Source: Bradyrhizobium aeschynomenes (GTDB lineage: Bacteria > Pseudomonadota > Alphaproteobacteria > Rhizobiales > Xanthobacteraceae). From it: 64,000 nucleotides of DNA. The stretch is taken from positions 744,001 to 808,000 of the forward strand of contig NZ_JABFDM010000001.1 in the NCBI RefSeq assembly GCF_013178945.1, given 5' to 3'. Positions 33,356 through 46,166 of this stretch are shown here, in pieces. The first letter of the stretch is position 1. Each line of letters opens with the position of its first letter. The translations under genes were made by a program, and so were the position numbers. The notes beneath the pieces are model-generated. The model saw nothing but the letters and a program-made list of their open reading frames with translations, was not told where the DNA came from and searched no databases.

Positions 33356-35461
33356 ATGCCCGATCTTCTCCTCGAACTGTTCTCCGAAGAAATCCCCGCG
33401 CGCATGCAGGCCAAGGCGGCGGAGGATCTGCGCCGCATGGTGACCGACAAGCTCGTCGCCGAGGGCCTGGTCTACGAAGGCGCCAAGGCGTTCGCGACGC
33501 CGCGGCGGCTGGCGCTGACCGTGCACGGCATCCCGGCGCGACAGGCGGATCTGAAGGAGGAGCGCAAGGGCCCGCGCGTCGGCGGTCCCGACGCGGCGAT
33601 CCAGGGGTTTCTCAAGGCCACCGGCCTGTCCTCTCTCGACGAGGCGACGATCCAGCGCGACCCGAAGAAGGGCGATTTCTACGTCGCGCTGATCGAGAAG
33701 CCGGGCCGCGCCACGCTCGACGTGCTCGCCGAGATGCTGCCGGTGATCGTCAGGACCTTCCCCTGGCCGAAATCGATGCGCTGGGGCAAGCGCTCGGAGA
33801 AGCCGGGCGCGCTGAACTGGGTGCGGCCGCTGCACGCGATCACCGCGACGTTCGGGCTGGAGACCGAGGAGCCTGATGTCGTCAGCTTCGCCGTCGACGG
33901 CATCGAGGCCGGGCAGACCACCTATGGCCATCGCTTCCTGGCTCCTGCTGCGATCTCTGTGCGCCGTTTCGAGGACTACGAAGCAAAACTGCTCGACGCC
34001 AAGGTCGTGCTCGATCCGCAGCGCCGCAAGGACACCATTGTCACGGACGCCAAGCAGCTCGCCTTCGCGCAGGGCTATGAGCTGGTCGAGGATCAGGTTC
34101 TGCTCGACGAGGTCGCGGGCCTGGTCGAATGGCCTGTGGTGCTGATGGGCTCGTTCGATCCGGACTACCTCAAGGTGCCCGGCGAGGTGATCCGCGCCAC
34201 CATCCGTAACAACCAGAAATGCTTCGTGGTGCGCGACCCCAAGACTGGCGGTCTCGCGCCGAAGTTCATTCTGACCGCGAACATCGAGGCGAACGACGGC
34301 GGCAAGACCATCATCGCCGGCAACGAGCGCGTCATCCGCGCCCGCCTGTCGGACGCGAAGTTCTTCTACGAGACGGACCTCAAGACAAGGCTCGAGGACC
34401 GGCTGCCGAAATTCGAGCAGATCGTGTTCCACGAGAAGCTCGGCACCCAGGCCGCGCGCATCGCCCGCATCGAGAAGCTCGCCGCCGAGATCGCGCCGCT
34501 GGTCGGCGCCGATGCCACGAAGACCGCGCGCGCCGCGAAGCTCGCCAAGGCCGATCTGCTCACGGAGGTCGTCGGTGAGTTTCCTGAAGTGCAGGGCCTG
34601 ATGGGCAAGTACTACGCGCTGGCCCAGGGCGAGGACGCGTCCGTCGCCGCGGCCTGCGAGGAGCACTACAAGCCGCAGGGCCCGGGTGATCGCGTGCCGA
34701 CGGACAAGGTCGCGGTGGCCGTGGCGCTGGCCGACAAGCTCGATACGCTGGTTGGGTTCTGGGCGATCGACGAGAAGCCCACGGGCTCGAAGGATCCGTA
34801 TGCGCTGCGGCGCGCGGCGCTGGGCGTGATCAGGCTGATCGCCGAGAACGCGCTGCGCTTGTCACTGCTGAAGGTGGCTGCTTCTGCGCTGATGGGCCTG
34901 CGGGCGAAAAGCGCGCAGGAGCCGGATACGCTCACAGCCGATCTGCTCTCCTTCTTCGCCGACCGTCTCAAGGTGCAGCTCCGCGACCAGGGTGCCCGCC
35001 ACGATCTCGTCGACGCCGTGTTCGCGCTCGGCGGCCAGGATGATCTGCTGATGGTCGTCCGCCGCGTCGAGGCGCTCGGCAAATTCCTCGACAGCGACGA
35101 CGGCAAGAACCTGCTCGCCGGCACCAAGCGCGCCTCCAACATCCTCGCCATCGAGGAGAAGAAGGACAAGCGCAAGTTCGACGGCGCGCCGGATGCGGCG
35201 CTCTATAAGCTCGACGAGGAGAAGGCGCTGGCCAAGGCGATCGGCGAGGTCGCTGCCGAAGCGGGCGCTGCTGTCGCCAAGGAGGACTTCGCCGCGGCGA
35301 TGCGCGCGATGGCCAAGCTGCGTCCGGCCGTCGATGCGTTCTTCGACGAGGTGAAGGTCAACGACGATGACTCGGCGATCCGCGAGAACCGGCTCAAGCT
35401 GCTGAACGAGATCCGCAGCGCCACGCGCGCGGTGGCGGACTTCTCGAAAATCGAGGGCTGA
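33356..35461 (+). CDS. glyS: glycyl-tRNA synthetase beta subunit
   Basis: A 701-residue tRNA-binding subunit partnered with GlyQ. Family signatures are [18 protein letters not shown] at the N-terminus, [32 protein letters not shown] and [15 protein letters not shown]. The C-terminal region contains the anticodon-binding domain ([21 protein letters not shown]). The length is normal. It must work with GlyQ, whose gene lies 229 bases upstream. After the stop there are two unrelated palindromic elements and then the convergent DUF1236 gene. Confidence 0.97.
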   Translation: MPDLLLELFSEEIPARMQAKAAEDLRRMVTDKLVAEGLVYEGAKAFATPRRLALTVHGIPARQADLKEERKGPRVGGPDAAIQGFLKATGLSSLDEATIQRDPKKGDFYVALIEKPGRATLDVLAEMLPVIVRTFPWPKSMRWGKRSEKPGALNWVRPLHAITATFGLETEEPDVVSFAVDGIEAGQTTYGHRFLAPAAISVRRFEDYEAKLLDAKVVLDPQRRKDTIVTDAKQLAFAQGYELVEDQVLLDEVAGLVEWPVVLMGSFDPDYLKVPGEVIRATIRNNQKCFVVRDPKTGGLAPKFILTANIEANDGGKTIIAGNERVIRARLSDAKFFYETDLKTRLEDRLPKFEQIVFHEKLGTQAARIARIEKLAAEIAPLVGADATKTARAAKLAKADLLTEVVGEFPEVQGLMGKYYALAQGEDASVAAACEEHYKPQGPGDRVPTDKVAVAVALADKLDTLVGFWAIDEKPTGSKDPYALRRAALGVIRLIAENALRLSLLKVAASALMGLRAKSAQEPDTLTADLLSFFADRLKVQLRDQGARHDLVDAVFALGGQDDLLMVVRRVEALGKFLDSDDGKNLLAGTKRASNILAIEEKKDKRKFDGAPDAALYKLDEEKALAKAIGEVAAEAGAAVAKEDFAAAMRAMAKLRPAVDAFFDEVKVNDDDSAIRENRLKLLNEIRSATRAVADFSKIEG

Positions 35462-35532
35462 GCCACGCGCACCGGACACGCCGGATCGAGTCGCTGGCGC
35501 TCGCGATCACGCGGTGACTCAAACTCCGTTGT

Positions 35533-35631
35533 GATGCCCGCGCAGGCGGGCATCCAGTACGCCGCGGCTTATCGGTGGACTCACAATCGCCTCGGCGTAC
35601 TGGATCGCCCGGTCAAGGCTGGGCGATGACA
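35533..35631. repeat. intergenic palindromic repeat, family B
   Basis: ATCCAGTACGCCG (35552-35564) is perfectly inverted as CGGCGTACTGGAT (35593-35605). Flanking halves GCCCGCGCAGGCGGGC and GCCCGGTCAAGGCTGGGC form smaller hairpins. From memory, such 'CCAGTACGCCG' elements occur between many genes in Bradyrhizobium and Rhodopseudomonas. Confidence 0.85.
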
Positions 35632-35663
35632 GCTGTGGTGATGGTGACCAGGCTCGCCACACG

Positions 35664-35756
35664 CGTCATTGCGAGGCGCTCTTGCGCCGAAGCAATCCAG
35701 GGGCCGCAAAGGCAGATTCTCCGCGCAATCCCTGGATCGCTGCGCTCGCGATGACG
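35664..35756. repeat. intergenic palindromic repeat, family A copy 2
   Basis: The same element as 22211-22293: it begins CGTCATTGCGA, contains GAAGCAATCCAG and ends TCGCGATGACG, one mismatch from perfect inversion. It also differs from copy 1 in the central loop. Confidence 0.85.
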
Positions 35757-35775
35757 GCGGCGAGACACGGTGCGC

Positions 35776-35816
35776 AAAAAAGTAAGCCCCGCCCGGCGGG
35801 GGGAACCGGGCAGGGC
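35776..35816 (-). terminator. rho-independent terminator for the DUF1236 gene
   Basis: On the minus strand GCCCTGCCCGG (from 35816) pairs with CCGGGCGGGGC (to 35786) over 11 positions with one G-T pair. After a short TTAC it is followed by six T residues. It lies 53 bases downstream of the DUF1236 stop. Confidence 0.8.
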
Positions 35817-35868
35817 CTTTACATCTGGCCGCTTGCGGGGGCGTTGGCGACCAAATGCGTCTGGATAA

Positions 35869-36216
35869 CTACTCAACCACCTGAATGATCCGCCGCGATC
35901 TCGGTTCGACCAGAACAGTTTCGCCGTTCACCACCGTGTAGCGATAAGGTGTCGCACCGAAGCGCTCGGGAACGTCGTAGTATGTAACACCCGACTCGGG
36001 CAGGACGGTCCCAACAATGACGCGATCCGGGATCACATAGTTGGGAACACGCTCGCGCACGACGTATTCGCGGAATTCAGGGCGACGTTCCAACCTGATC
36101 ACGGGAGCGTCCTCCTCCACCACGACGCTGCGTCCCACGGTGGTGGACTGCGCCTGCGCTGCCGCCGGGATCACGAGTGCGGCCACGAGGGCTGCAAGGG
36201 TGATTTGCGTTCGCAT
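35869..36216 (-). CDS. DUF1236-family exported protein
   Basis: A 115-residue secreted protein. The signal peptide is MRTQITLAALVAALVIPAAA with cleavage after AQAQ. The mature part has the DUF1236 pattern: VPNYVIPDRVIVGTVLPESG, YYDVPERFG, then YRYTVVNGETVLVEP and RRIIQVVE at the end. The family is widespread in rhizobia with unknown function. I chose ATG 36216, which has AAGGAG at proper spacing, rather than the longer frame reaching 36339. A strong terminator follows. Confidence 0.85.
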   Translation of the reverse strand: MRTQITLAALVAALVIPAAAQAQSTTVGRSVVVEEDAPVIRLERRPEFREYVVRERVPNYVIPDRVIVGTVLPESGVTYYDVPERFGATPYRYTVVNGETVLVEPRSRRIIQVVE

Positions 36217-36486
36217 GGACGAAACTCCTTGGCTGTTGATCCGCTGAGGCTGTTGATCCGCTGAGCGGGACCGGCGTGCGCCGGCATCCGCCTTCCAATG
36301 CAACGACCGGTGCATCGTTCCGTGCCGGGCCTCGCGCAACCGGCGGCATTTTTGCGGCAGATCCTCAGGTTAGGGAACCGGAACCCGGGCCGTGCGTCTC
36401 CTATTCCGCCACGATGACGCAGGATAAGGTCTGGCCTCGTCGAATCGCCCCGGCTTCCGGTCCTTCAATCCTTTTCGAGTTTGCCG

Positions 36487-36645
36487 ATGACCCTCACTGC
36501 GACCCACATCGCGCCGATCGTCTCCCTCATCGCGGGTGTCCTGATCCTCATCATGCCGCGCCTGTTGAATCTGATCATCGCGATCTTCCTGATCGTGAAC
36601 GGCCTGCTTGGCCTCGGCGTGCTCAGGTGGTTCCACCTGCACTAG
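36487..36645 (+). CDS. DUF3096-type small membrane protein
   Basis: A 52-residue protein translated as MTLTATHIAPIVSLIAGVLI followed by a hydrophobic LLNLIIAIFLIVNGLLGLG and ending LRWFHLH. It has two transmembrane helices separated by MPR, the layout of DUF3096 proteins (Pro-Arg turn between helices). Function unknown. It was found by direct translation; the start at 36487 follows a short GAG-containing sequence. It lies 105 bases upstream of ppdK on the same strand. Confidence 0.75.
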   Translation: MTLTATHIAPIVSLIAGVLILIMPRLLNLIIAIFLIVNGLLGLGVLRWFHLH

Positions 36646-36749
36646 CCCGGCCTAGTCCCAAGGTCGGGAACCTCTGTGCTTGCGCCGCAGCGCCCAAAGT
36701 GGTGTAAGGCGCGCGATTTCTCCTCCCCATTTGCGGATCGAACCATCTC

Positions 36750-39722
<2,973 letters not shown>

Positions 39723-39749
39723 TGCGGTTGCGAACGATTTGAACTGATG

Positions 39750-39777
39750 AAGGCCGGCACATGTTGCCGGCCTTTTT
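39750..39777 (+). terminator. rho-independent terminator of ppdK
   Basis: AAGGCCGGCA and TGCCGGCCTT form a perfect 10-base stem with a 5-base loop, running into TTTTT, 27 bases after the ppdK stop. Confidence 0.92.
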
Positions 39778-39851
39778 CGTTTGGCGGATCGCAGCCCGTC
39801 GATCTGGCGCACGTGAGTTGATCGAGCGGCGTGCTTCTTGCCCCTACCGCC

Positions 39852-40030
39852 GTCATTCCGGGGCATTCGCGCGCAAAATGGCGCAGCCATTTTGAAGCAG
39901 CGCGAATGAGCCCGGAATCCATAGCCACAGTGGGTTGTTTGTCGAAGACAAGCGCCATGCGCATCTCGTCTCCTCATGTCCAGTGATGGCTATGGATTCC
40001 GGGCTCGCGCTTCGCGCGCCCCGGAATGAC
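39852..40030. repeat. large intergenic palindromic repeat, family C
   Basis: The outer ends GTCATTCCGGGG (39852) and CCCCGGAATGAC (to 40030) are perfectly inverted over 12 bases. The inner arms at 39908-39927 and 39987-40006 pair perfectly over 20 bases (GAGCCCGGAATCCATAGCCA). A further small hairpin, AAAATGGC/GCCATTTT, lies in the left half. The three nested stems make a long imperfect cruciform. Confidence 0.92.
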
Positions 40031-40306
40031 CTGAGGAGAGAGCGCAAAGTTCCGCTTCATTCACGCAGGCACGGGATTTCATTCACCGCGTTCGTTGACC
40101 GAATGTTCACCACTCTCGTCACGCCGCTGTTTACCACGCACATTGATCGCACGACGTCGCACAACCTCGCCGCTTGCATGTTTCGAAGATGCAACGCGGA
40201 TTAACTCCTCGGCAACCTAAACCCGATACGAACATGACGGATCGAATTGCACGGAAGCACTGTCGTTCGGTCGAGTGAGTAGCGTAGCGTTGCGTTGAGC
40301 GTATCG

Positions 40307-41791
40307 ATGTTAGTTCTGCGTCCCGGTCCGAAGGGCGCGCGTATTGCGTCCTTCGGACTCGGTCTCTGCGTCTTCGCTCTGATGCCGACAGAGACCGGGT
40401 ATCAAGACATCGCTTCACGGCTCGCCCGCCAGCCGGGCGTTGCCGAGCGCTGGCAGAAGCGTGTGTCCGCCGCTGCGGCCTCCGTCCAGCTCGCCACGTA
40501 CAGTTTCGGCCGTCCGATCGGAACCTCCACGCCGCAGGGCGTAGGCATCCGTCTGGCCAGCCTTGGCGGCCGCGACCTCGACATCACAGGCAGCACGACA
40601 CCGCGCAATCCGGCACTGCAGGTGCCGCCACGCTACCAGGCTTCCGATTTTCCAAAGGTCGACCGCACGCTGAAGGGTGATCGGCTCGTGGTGCGTCCGT
40701 CGGCGCCGCCCCCGCCGTCGACCGAGGCGGCCGAGCCGGTCGAAGCGGCGCCGAGCGAGCCCGCGCCGGCCACGCCCGCTCAGCCCGATTCGAATTCCTC
40801 GGTGTTCGGTGCCAAGACCACGGAAGCGCCGGCCCTCGTGCCGGTCGCGCCGCGCGCGGCCCTCGATCCCGAGCTGCAGGAGGCGCTGAGCGCGCCGCCA
40901 CTCGCGCAATATGGATCATCGAAGCCGGACGCGCGTCCTTCCGGCGAGCTCAAGCCCGCAACGGAGCCGTTGCAAGCGGAGAGCGACGCGACGTCTGACG
41001 GCCTGACGATCAAGACCGCGAATCTCTATTTCGGCACGGCGTCCCTCGGCGGGGCGGCCGGCACGATGGAAACCTGGCAGCCCGGCGAGGCGCCGCTGAT
41101 CGTCATGCCTGACCCGGACCTCAAGCCGATGGCGGTGCTGTCGCAGCCCTCCGACGACGGTGCCAAGACGGGTGACGGCGGTGAGAGCATCGCGCCCAAG
41201 GGCGAGGTGAACGCCGACAATCAGCATGCGCGGACCCCGGCGGAGCGCTTGGGGCTGTCCGACCAGAAGTCGCGCTTCAAGTCCGAGAAGTGTCTGGCGG
41301 AAGCGATCTATTTCGAGGCGCGCGGCGAGGCCGTGCGCGGCCAGATGGCGGTGGCGCAGGTGGTGCTGAACCGGGCGTTCTCCGGCTATTATCCGACCAC
41401 GGTCTGCGGCGTCGTCTACCAGAACAAGTATCGCCATTTCGCCTGCCAGTTCACTTTTGCCTGCGACAACAATGCCGACGTGATCCGCGAGCCCGAAATG
41501 TGGGACCGCGCCAAGAAGATCGCGGCGGCGATGCTCGATGGGCTGATCTGGCTGCCTGAAGTGGGCAAGTCGACGCACTATCACGCGTATTGGGTGCGGC
41601 CGTCCTGGGTCGCCGAGATGAAGCGGATGTACAAGTTCGGTGTCCACACCTTCTACCGGCCCAAGCGCTGGGGCGACGGCAGCGAGGCGCCGAGCTGGGG
41701 CACGCCGCAGCAGACCGCGGCCATCTCGGCCGAGCTCACCGAGGCCGCCAAGAGCGAAGCCGAGATCAATCCGAACTGGACGCGGCGGTAG
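40307..41791 (+). CDS. SleB-type cell wall hydrolase with long linker
   Basis: A 494-residue protein. The C-terminal domain (about 330-470) is of the Hydrolase_2/SleB family of peptidoglycan-cleaving enzymes: CLAEAIYFEARGEAVRGQMA with the catalytic-type Glu, AQVVLNRAFSGYYP, CQFTFACD and THYHAYWVRPSW. The N-terminal 35 residues are weakly hydrophobic (IASFGLGLCVFALM) and could anchor or export it. Between lies a Pro/Ala/Glu-rich linker. The likely role is wall remodelling in the periplasm. I took ATG 40307; the in-frame TTG at 40295 is possible. Its stop is 5 bases from the convergent nadB end. Confidence 0.87.
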   Translation: MLVLRPGPKGARIASFGLGLCVFALMPTETGYQDIASRLARQPGVAERWQKRVSAAAASVQLATYSFGRPIGTSTPQGVGIRLASLGGRDLDITGSTTPRNPALQVPPRYQASDFPKVDRTLKGDRLVVRPSAPPPPSTEAAEPVEAAPSEPAPATPAQPDSNSSVFGAKTTEAPALVPVAPRAALDPELQEALSAPPLAQYGSSKPDARPSGELKPATEPLQAESDATSDGLTIKTANLYFGTASLGGAAGTMETWQPGEAPLIVMPDPDLKPMAVLSQPSDDGAKTGDGGESIAPKGEVNADNQHARTPAERLGLSDQKSRFKSEKCLAEAIYFEARGEAVRGQMAVAQVVLNRAFSGYYPTTVCGVVYQNKYRHFACQFTFACDNNADVIREPEMWDRAKKIAAAMLDGLIWLPEVGKSTHYHAYWVRPSWVAEMKRMYKFGVHTFYRPKRWGDGSEAPSWGTPQQTAAISAELTEAAKSEAEINPNWTRR

Positions 41792-41796
41792 GCCTG

Positions 41797-43395
41797 CTAC
41801 GCGCTGAGCGACCGCGGCAGCCGCGTCGTCGGCCGGGCGGCGAGCTCGTCGGCGATGGCGCGCGCGGCCGAGAGCGTCGTCATGGTCCGCTGCGCAAAAC
41901 TGGGATTCTCGGCCGGGCAATCCGCGCGGCAGTGCGCGCCGCGGCTCTCGCGCCGGCTCCAGGCGGCGGTTGCGATCAGCAGCGCTGCGCCGGCCATGTT
42001 GCGCAACGCCGGGTCGGCGCTGTCGCGCTCGAGCCTGGCGATCACGGCAATGGCCTCAGCGAGTCCGTCCTCGTCGCGGATTACGCCGACGCGGCTGGTC
42101 ATGATCTCGCGCAGCGTTCTCTCGGTCAGCGAGGGATCCGCACCAGCGGGCTCGGCGAACGCGATGTTGCGCAAGGCCGCAGGGCTCGCCAGCGTCCGAC
42201 CGGAGATGTCCTCGGCGATCCGGTTGGCAAACACCAGCGCGGCGAGCAGTGCGTTGCCGGCAATGTGGTTGGCGCCGTCGGTGGCTGTGGCGGCCACTTC
42301 GCCGGCCGCCCACAATCCCTCCAGCGAGGTGCGGCCCCGGCTGTCGATCGCGAGGCCGCCCATGTGGAAATGCGCCGCCGGCGCCACGGGGATGGGCTGC
42401 CGGGTCGGATCGAGCCCGGCGGCGACGCAGGCCTTGTGCAGCATCGGGTAGCGCTCGGCGACGTCGTCATCGAGCACGTCGCGGGCGTCGAGGAAGGCGC
42501 CGCGTCCGGCAGACAGCTCGGCCATGATGCCGCGGCTGACCGTGTCACGCGGGGCAAGATCCACCAGCGGATGTCGCGGCAGCATGAAGCGCTGGCCGCG
42601 CCGGTTGATCAGGGTCGCGCCGGCGCCGCGTAGGCTCTCGCTGACGACCGGCGCCGGATCGTGGCCCGTCATCATCGCGGTCGGATGGAACTGGACGAAT
42701 TCCGGGTCGGCGATGATGGCGCCGGCGCGCGCGGCGATCGCAAGGCCGATGCCGTTGGAATGATCCGGGTTGCTGGTCGCGGCGAACAGATGACCGACGC
42801 CGCCGGTGGCGAGCACGACCGCAGGCGCGGCCATCAGCACCGGCGCGGCTGCGCTGTCGCCGGCCTTGCGCAGCTGCAGGCCGCGCACCGCGCCATCCTC
42901 GGTCAGCAGCGCGTCTGCAACGTGCCGCTCGATCAGGCGGATCGTGGGCGTTGCGCGAACCGCTGCGACGAGAGCCGCGACGATCGCCTGTCCGGTGAAA
43001 TCGCCGCGGACGCTCAGGATGCGTCGTGTGGTGTGCGCAGCTGCGCGGGACGTCGCAAGCTCGCCCTTGTGGTCACGATCGAATCCGACGCCGAGACGCA
43101 GCAGATCCTCGATCCTCGCCGCTGCGTCGTGCGCAAGCGCGTGGGCCGCGCTTTCATCGACGAGACCGCCGCCTGCGGCGATCATGTCGGCAGCATGGCT
43201 GTCGGGACTGTCGCCGGATGAAACCGCGGCCGCAATGTCGGCCTGCATCGTCGCGCCGAACGCCCCTTCGCCGAGGAGTGTCGCGGAAATCAAGGTGACT
43301 GGTCGTGGTGCAAGCTTCAGTGCGCAGAACAGGCCTGCAACGCCTGCGCCCACGATCACGACATGGTCGGAGGCTTCGATCTGGTCGTGGTCCAT
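41797..43395 (-). CDS. nadB: L-aspartate oxidase
   Basis: A 532-residue flavoprotein that oxidises L-aspartate to iminoaspartate, the first step of de novo NAD synthesis. The FAD-binding loop is HVVIVGAGVAGLFCAL, with SGDSPDSHAADMIAAGGGL after it. VLATGGVGHLFAATSNPD and FVQFHPTAM lie in the middle, and HFHMGGLAIDSRGRT plus GLWAAGEVAATATDGANHI are diagnostic of NadB. ATG 43395 gives a normal start; GTG 43413 is also in frame. NadA and NadC genes are not adjacent, unlike the common nadABC cluster. Confidence 0.93.
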   Translation of the reverse strand: MDHDQIEASDHVVIVGAGVAGLFCALKLAPRPVTLISATLLGEGAFGATMQADIAAAVSSGDSPDSHAADMIAAGGGLVDESAAHALAHDAAARIEDLLRLGVGFDRDHKGELATSRAAAHTTRRILSVRGDFTGQAIVAALVAAVRATPTIRLIERHVADALLTEDGAVRGLQLRKAGDSAAAPVLMAAPAVVLATGGVGHLFAATSNPDHSNGIGLAIAARAGAIIADPEFVQFHPTAMMTGHDPAPVVSESLRGAGATLINRRGQRFMLPRHPLVDLAPRDTVSRGIMAELSAGRGAFLDARDVLDDDVAERYPMLHKACVAAGLDPTRQPIPVAPAAHFHMGGLAIDSRGRTSLEGLWAAGEVAATATDGANHIAGNALLAALVFANRIAEDISGRTLASPAALRNIAFAEPAGADPSLTERTLREIMTSRVGVIRDEDGLAEAIAVIARLERDSADPALRNMAGAALLIATAAWSRRESRGAHCRADCPAENPSFAQRTMTTLSAARAIADELAARPTTRLPRSLSA

Positions 43396-43753
43396 GTGCT
43401 GTCCAAATTCCACATTCGGTGCGCATGTGTATCAAGCTACCAGTTAGTTCTTCTTCAGAGACATTCGTCGCTGTTTATCGGTGTTTGGCGACAAATAGCG
43501 GCCGTTCTGAATGTCGCTCTCGCGCAAGATGAATTGCTCTCGTCACTCGCGCGTCGCGATGCCTCGGCGCGAGGACAGATATGGCATGCATGAGTTTCAT
43601 TGATGGAACTCGCCTCGCATGACGCCCGCTCATGATGCGAAGCGACCTCGAATTTTTTCATGGCTGAGTTCCGCTTTTGAGCTTGGGGGATGAATGCAAA
43701 TGCATTAATCCGTGACGAGCGGCCGGACGACGCGGCGCATCAGGAGGACACCC
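43396..43753. other. 358-base divergent intergenic region
   Basis: No gene supported. It lies between divergent nadB and the MFS gene and is AT-richer than the flanks (GCATGTGTATCAAGCTACC, GATGGAACTCGCC). Short open frames here show no domain and poor codon use. Confidence 0.5.
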
Positions 43754-45001
43754 ATGTCGAATCAGGCAGCCGATCTCGGCACGGCCGCCCGTGCGCAAGG
43801 ATGGCGCACGCCGCTCATCATCATCATTTGCGGCTGCGCGATCGCTCTCCTGAGCTTCGGTCCGCGCTCCAGCCTTGGCTTCTTCGTGCAGCCGATGAGT
43901 CGCGAATTCGCCTGGGGCCGCGACGTGTTCGCGCTGGCCGTCGCCGTGCAGAACCTGCTGTGGGGCCTCGGCCAGCCGCTCGCGGGCGCGATTGCCGATC
44001 GCTTCGGCGTCATGCGCGTGATCTGCGTCGGCGCGCTGCTCTATGCCGGCGGCCTGCTGATGATGCGCTACGCCACGACGCCGCTGTCGCTCAACGTCGG
44101 TGCCGGCGTGCTGGTCGGCTTCGGCCTGTCCGGCTGCTCGTTCAATCTCATCCTGTCGGCCTTCAGCAAGCTGCTGCCGCCCGAGCGGCGCGGTGTCGCG
44201 CTCGGCGCTGGGACTGCGGCCGGCTCGCTCGGCCAGTTCCTGTTCGCGCCGTTCGGGGTGGCGCTGATCGACCAGTTCGGCTGGCAGAGCGCGTTGATGG
44301 TGTTCGCGACGCTGATGCTGTTCATCGTGCCGCTGTCGCTTGCGGTCGCGACGCCACCGGCCGCCGAGGCCAAGCCGTCGGAGGCCGAGCAGCAGTCGTT
44401 TACGACGGCACTGATGGAGGCGTTCGGCCATCGCTCCTACGTGCTGCTGGTGCTCGGCTTCTTCACCTGCGGCTTCCAGCTCGCCTTCATCACCGTGCAT
44501 CTGCCGGCGTTCCTGGTCGATCGCGGTCTGTCCGCGCAGACCGGTGGCTGGGTGATCGCGGCGATCGGCCTGTTCAACATCATCGGCTCGCTCAGCGTCG
44601 GCTGGCTGCAGAGCCGGCTGCCGAAGCGCTACATCCTGTCCTTCATCTATTTCACCCGCGCGCTGGCGACGCTGGCCTTCATCTCGTTCCCCGTCACACC
44701 GACCAGTGCGATCGCGTTCGGTGCCGTGTCGGGGCTGGCATGGCTGTCCACCGTTCCGCCGACCTCGTCGCTGGTCGCGATCATGTTCGGTACCCGCTGG
44801 CTCGCCACGCTCTATGGCTTTGCCTTCGTCAGCCATCAGGTGGGCGGCTTCCTCGGCGTGTGGCTTGGCGGCCTGGTGTTCGAGCGCTATGGCTCCTACA
44901 CGCCGATCTGGTGGCTCTCGATCCTGTTCGGCGTGCTGTCGGCGCTGATCAACCTGCCGATCGTCGAGAAGCCGGTGGCGCGCGCCGTTCCCGCGACCTG
45001 A
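43754..45001 (+). CDS. major facilitator superfamily transporter
   Basis: A 415-residue inner-membrane transporter with twelve predicted helices, in two groups of six separated by a hydrophilic loop (ATPPAAEAKPSEAEQQ near residue 205). FSFGPRSSLGFFVQPMSREF before helix 2 and GVMRVICVGALLYAG after the first GxxxDRFG-type loop (IADRFG) are MFS features. The arrangement resembles monocarboxylate/oxalate-formate transporters, but the substrate is unknown. ATG 43754 has AGGAGGAC before it. The AcuI-like reductase gene follows 64 bases downstream on the same strand, so they may share a substrate pathway. Confidence 0.87.
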   Translation: MSNQAADLGTAARAQGWRTPLIIIICGCAIALLSFGPRSSLGFFVQPMSREFAWGRDVFALAVAVQNLLWGLGQPLAGAIADRFGVMRVICVGALLYAGGLLMMRYATTPLSLNVGAGVLVGFGLSGCSFNLILSAFSKLLPPERRGVALGAGTAAGSLGQFLFAPFGVALIDQFGWQSALMVFATLMLFIVPLSLAVATPPAAEAKPSEAEQQSFTTALMEAFGHRSYVLLVLGFFTCGFQLAFITVHLPAFLVDRGLSAQTGGWVIAAIGLFNIIGSLSVGWLQSRLPKRYILSFIYFTRALATLAFISFPVTPTSAIAFGAVSGLAWLSTVPPTSSLVAIMFGTRWLATLYGFAFVSHQVGGFLGVWLGGLVFERYGSYTPIWWLSILFGVLSALINLPIVEKPVARAVPAT

Positions 45002-45065
45002 GTTGCGCGGCCGATCCGATCGGCTAAACATGGCGTGAGACGAAGAAAGCGCAGGGAGTGCGGCT

Positions 45066-46052
45066 GTGGGAATGTTCAAGGCGATCCGGATCGACAAGGC
45101 GGACAAGGGGACGACCGCGACGCTGACGCAGTTCGACGAGGCCGAGCTGATGGACGGCGACGTCACCGTGAAGGTCGAGTGGTCGGACCTGAACTACAAA
45201 GATGGGCTGGCGCTGACCGGCAAGGCGCCGGTGGTCCGCCGCTTCCCGATGATCGCCGGTATCGATTTCGCCGGCACGGTCGAGCAGTCGAGCCATCCCA
45301 GCTGGAAGCCGGGCGACGCCGTGATCTGCACCGGCTGGGGCATGGGCGAGACCCATCTCGGCGCCTATGCCGAAACGGCCCGCGTCAAGGGGGACTGGCT
45401 GGTCGGCCTGCCGCAGGGTCTGTCGGCCCGGGACGCGATGGCGATCGGTACCGCCGGCTTCACCGCGATGCTGGCGATCCTGGCCCTGGAGAAGCACGGG
45501 CTGACGCCAGGCAGCGGGCCGGTGGTGGTGACGGGGGCTGCGGGCGGCGTTGGGTCGGTGGCGACGGCGGTGCTCGCCAAGCTCGGCTACCACGTGATCG
45601 CATCGACGGGACGCCTGGCCGAGGCCGACTATCTGAAGTCGCTCGGCGCCGCCGAGATCATCGATCGCAACGAGCTCTCGGCGCCGGCCAAGCCCCTCGC
45701 CAAGGAGCGCTGGGCAGGCGGCATCGACAGCGTCGGCTCCAACACTCTCGCCAACCTGCTGGCGATGACGAAATATGGCGGCGCGATCGCCGCATGCGGC
45801 CTTGCTGCCGGCATGGATTTGCCATCCTCGGTGGCGCCGTTCATTCTGCGCGGCGTGTGCCTTCTGGGCATCGATTCCGTGATGTGCCCGCTGCCCGCCC
45901 GCAAGGCGGCCTGGGACCGTCTGGCCACCGATTTGGATCGTTCAAAACTGTCTGAAATCACTCACGAAATTGCGTTGGATCAAGTCGCTTCGCTGGGCCC
46001 GCAGATCCTTGCCGGCCAAGTCCGCGGCCGTACGGTGGTAAGAATATCCTGA
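45066..46052 (+). CDS. acuI: acrylyl-CoA reductase-type quinone oxidoreductase (AcuI/YhdH)
   Basis: A 328-residue medium-chain dehydrogenase of the AcuI/YhdH group, which reduces acrylyl-CoA to propionyl-CoA with NADPH. Family marks are [49 protein letters not shown] and the nucleotide-binding loop [19 protein letters not shown], followed by ASTGR for NADPH preference. No zinc ligands are present, as expected for the group. The start is GTG 45066 or ATG 45072. It lies behind the MFS gene; joint handling of a short carboxylate is possible but only inferred from the order. Confidence 0.88.
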   Translation: MGMFKAIRIDKADKGTTATLTQFDEAELMDGDVTVKVEWSDLNYKDGLALTGKAPVVRRFPMIAGIDFAGTVEQSSHPSWKPGDAVICTGWGMGETHLGAYAETARVKGDWLVGLPQGLSARDAMAIGTAGFTAMLAILALEKHGLTPGSGPVVVTGAAGGVGSVATAVLAKLGYHVIASTGRLAEADYLKSLGAAEIIDRNELSAPAKPLAKERWAGGIDSVGSNTLANLLAMTKYGGAIAACGLAAGMDLPSSVAPFILRGVCLLGIDSVMCPLPARKAAWDRLATDLDRSKLSEITHEIALDQVASLGPQILAGQVRGRTVVRIS

Positions 46053-46166
46053 GGATCTTCAGACTTTTCAAACCATGCTGCTCCATTGTTGCCATGGTTG
46101 GTATGGTAAGCATGGGGTAAAGATACCGCCTTACCCGCTGCGTGGGGTCAAGTGGGAGTTGAGAGC

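Larger units (their letters stand above)
35462..35868. other. 407-base convergent intergenic region packed with palindromes
   Basis: No gene. It contains the family B element (35533-35631), family A copy 2 (35664-35756) and a strong minus-strand terminator (35776-35816). Confidence 0.7.
39723..40306. other. 584-base intergenic region with terminator and palindromic element
   Basis: No gene. It contains the ppdK terminator (39750-39777) and the family C element (39852-40030). An AT-richer stretch (40090-40260), with TTCACCACTCTCG and GATTAACTCC, probably holds the promoter of the SleB-type gene. Confidence 0.6.

Noticed and set aside
43658..45166. A 502-codon minus-strand frame opposite the MFS transporter
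   Set aside because: Hydrophilic shadow of a membrane protein, with no recognisable family.
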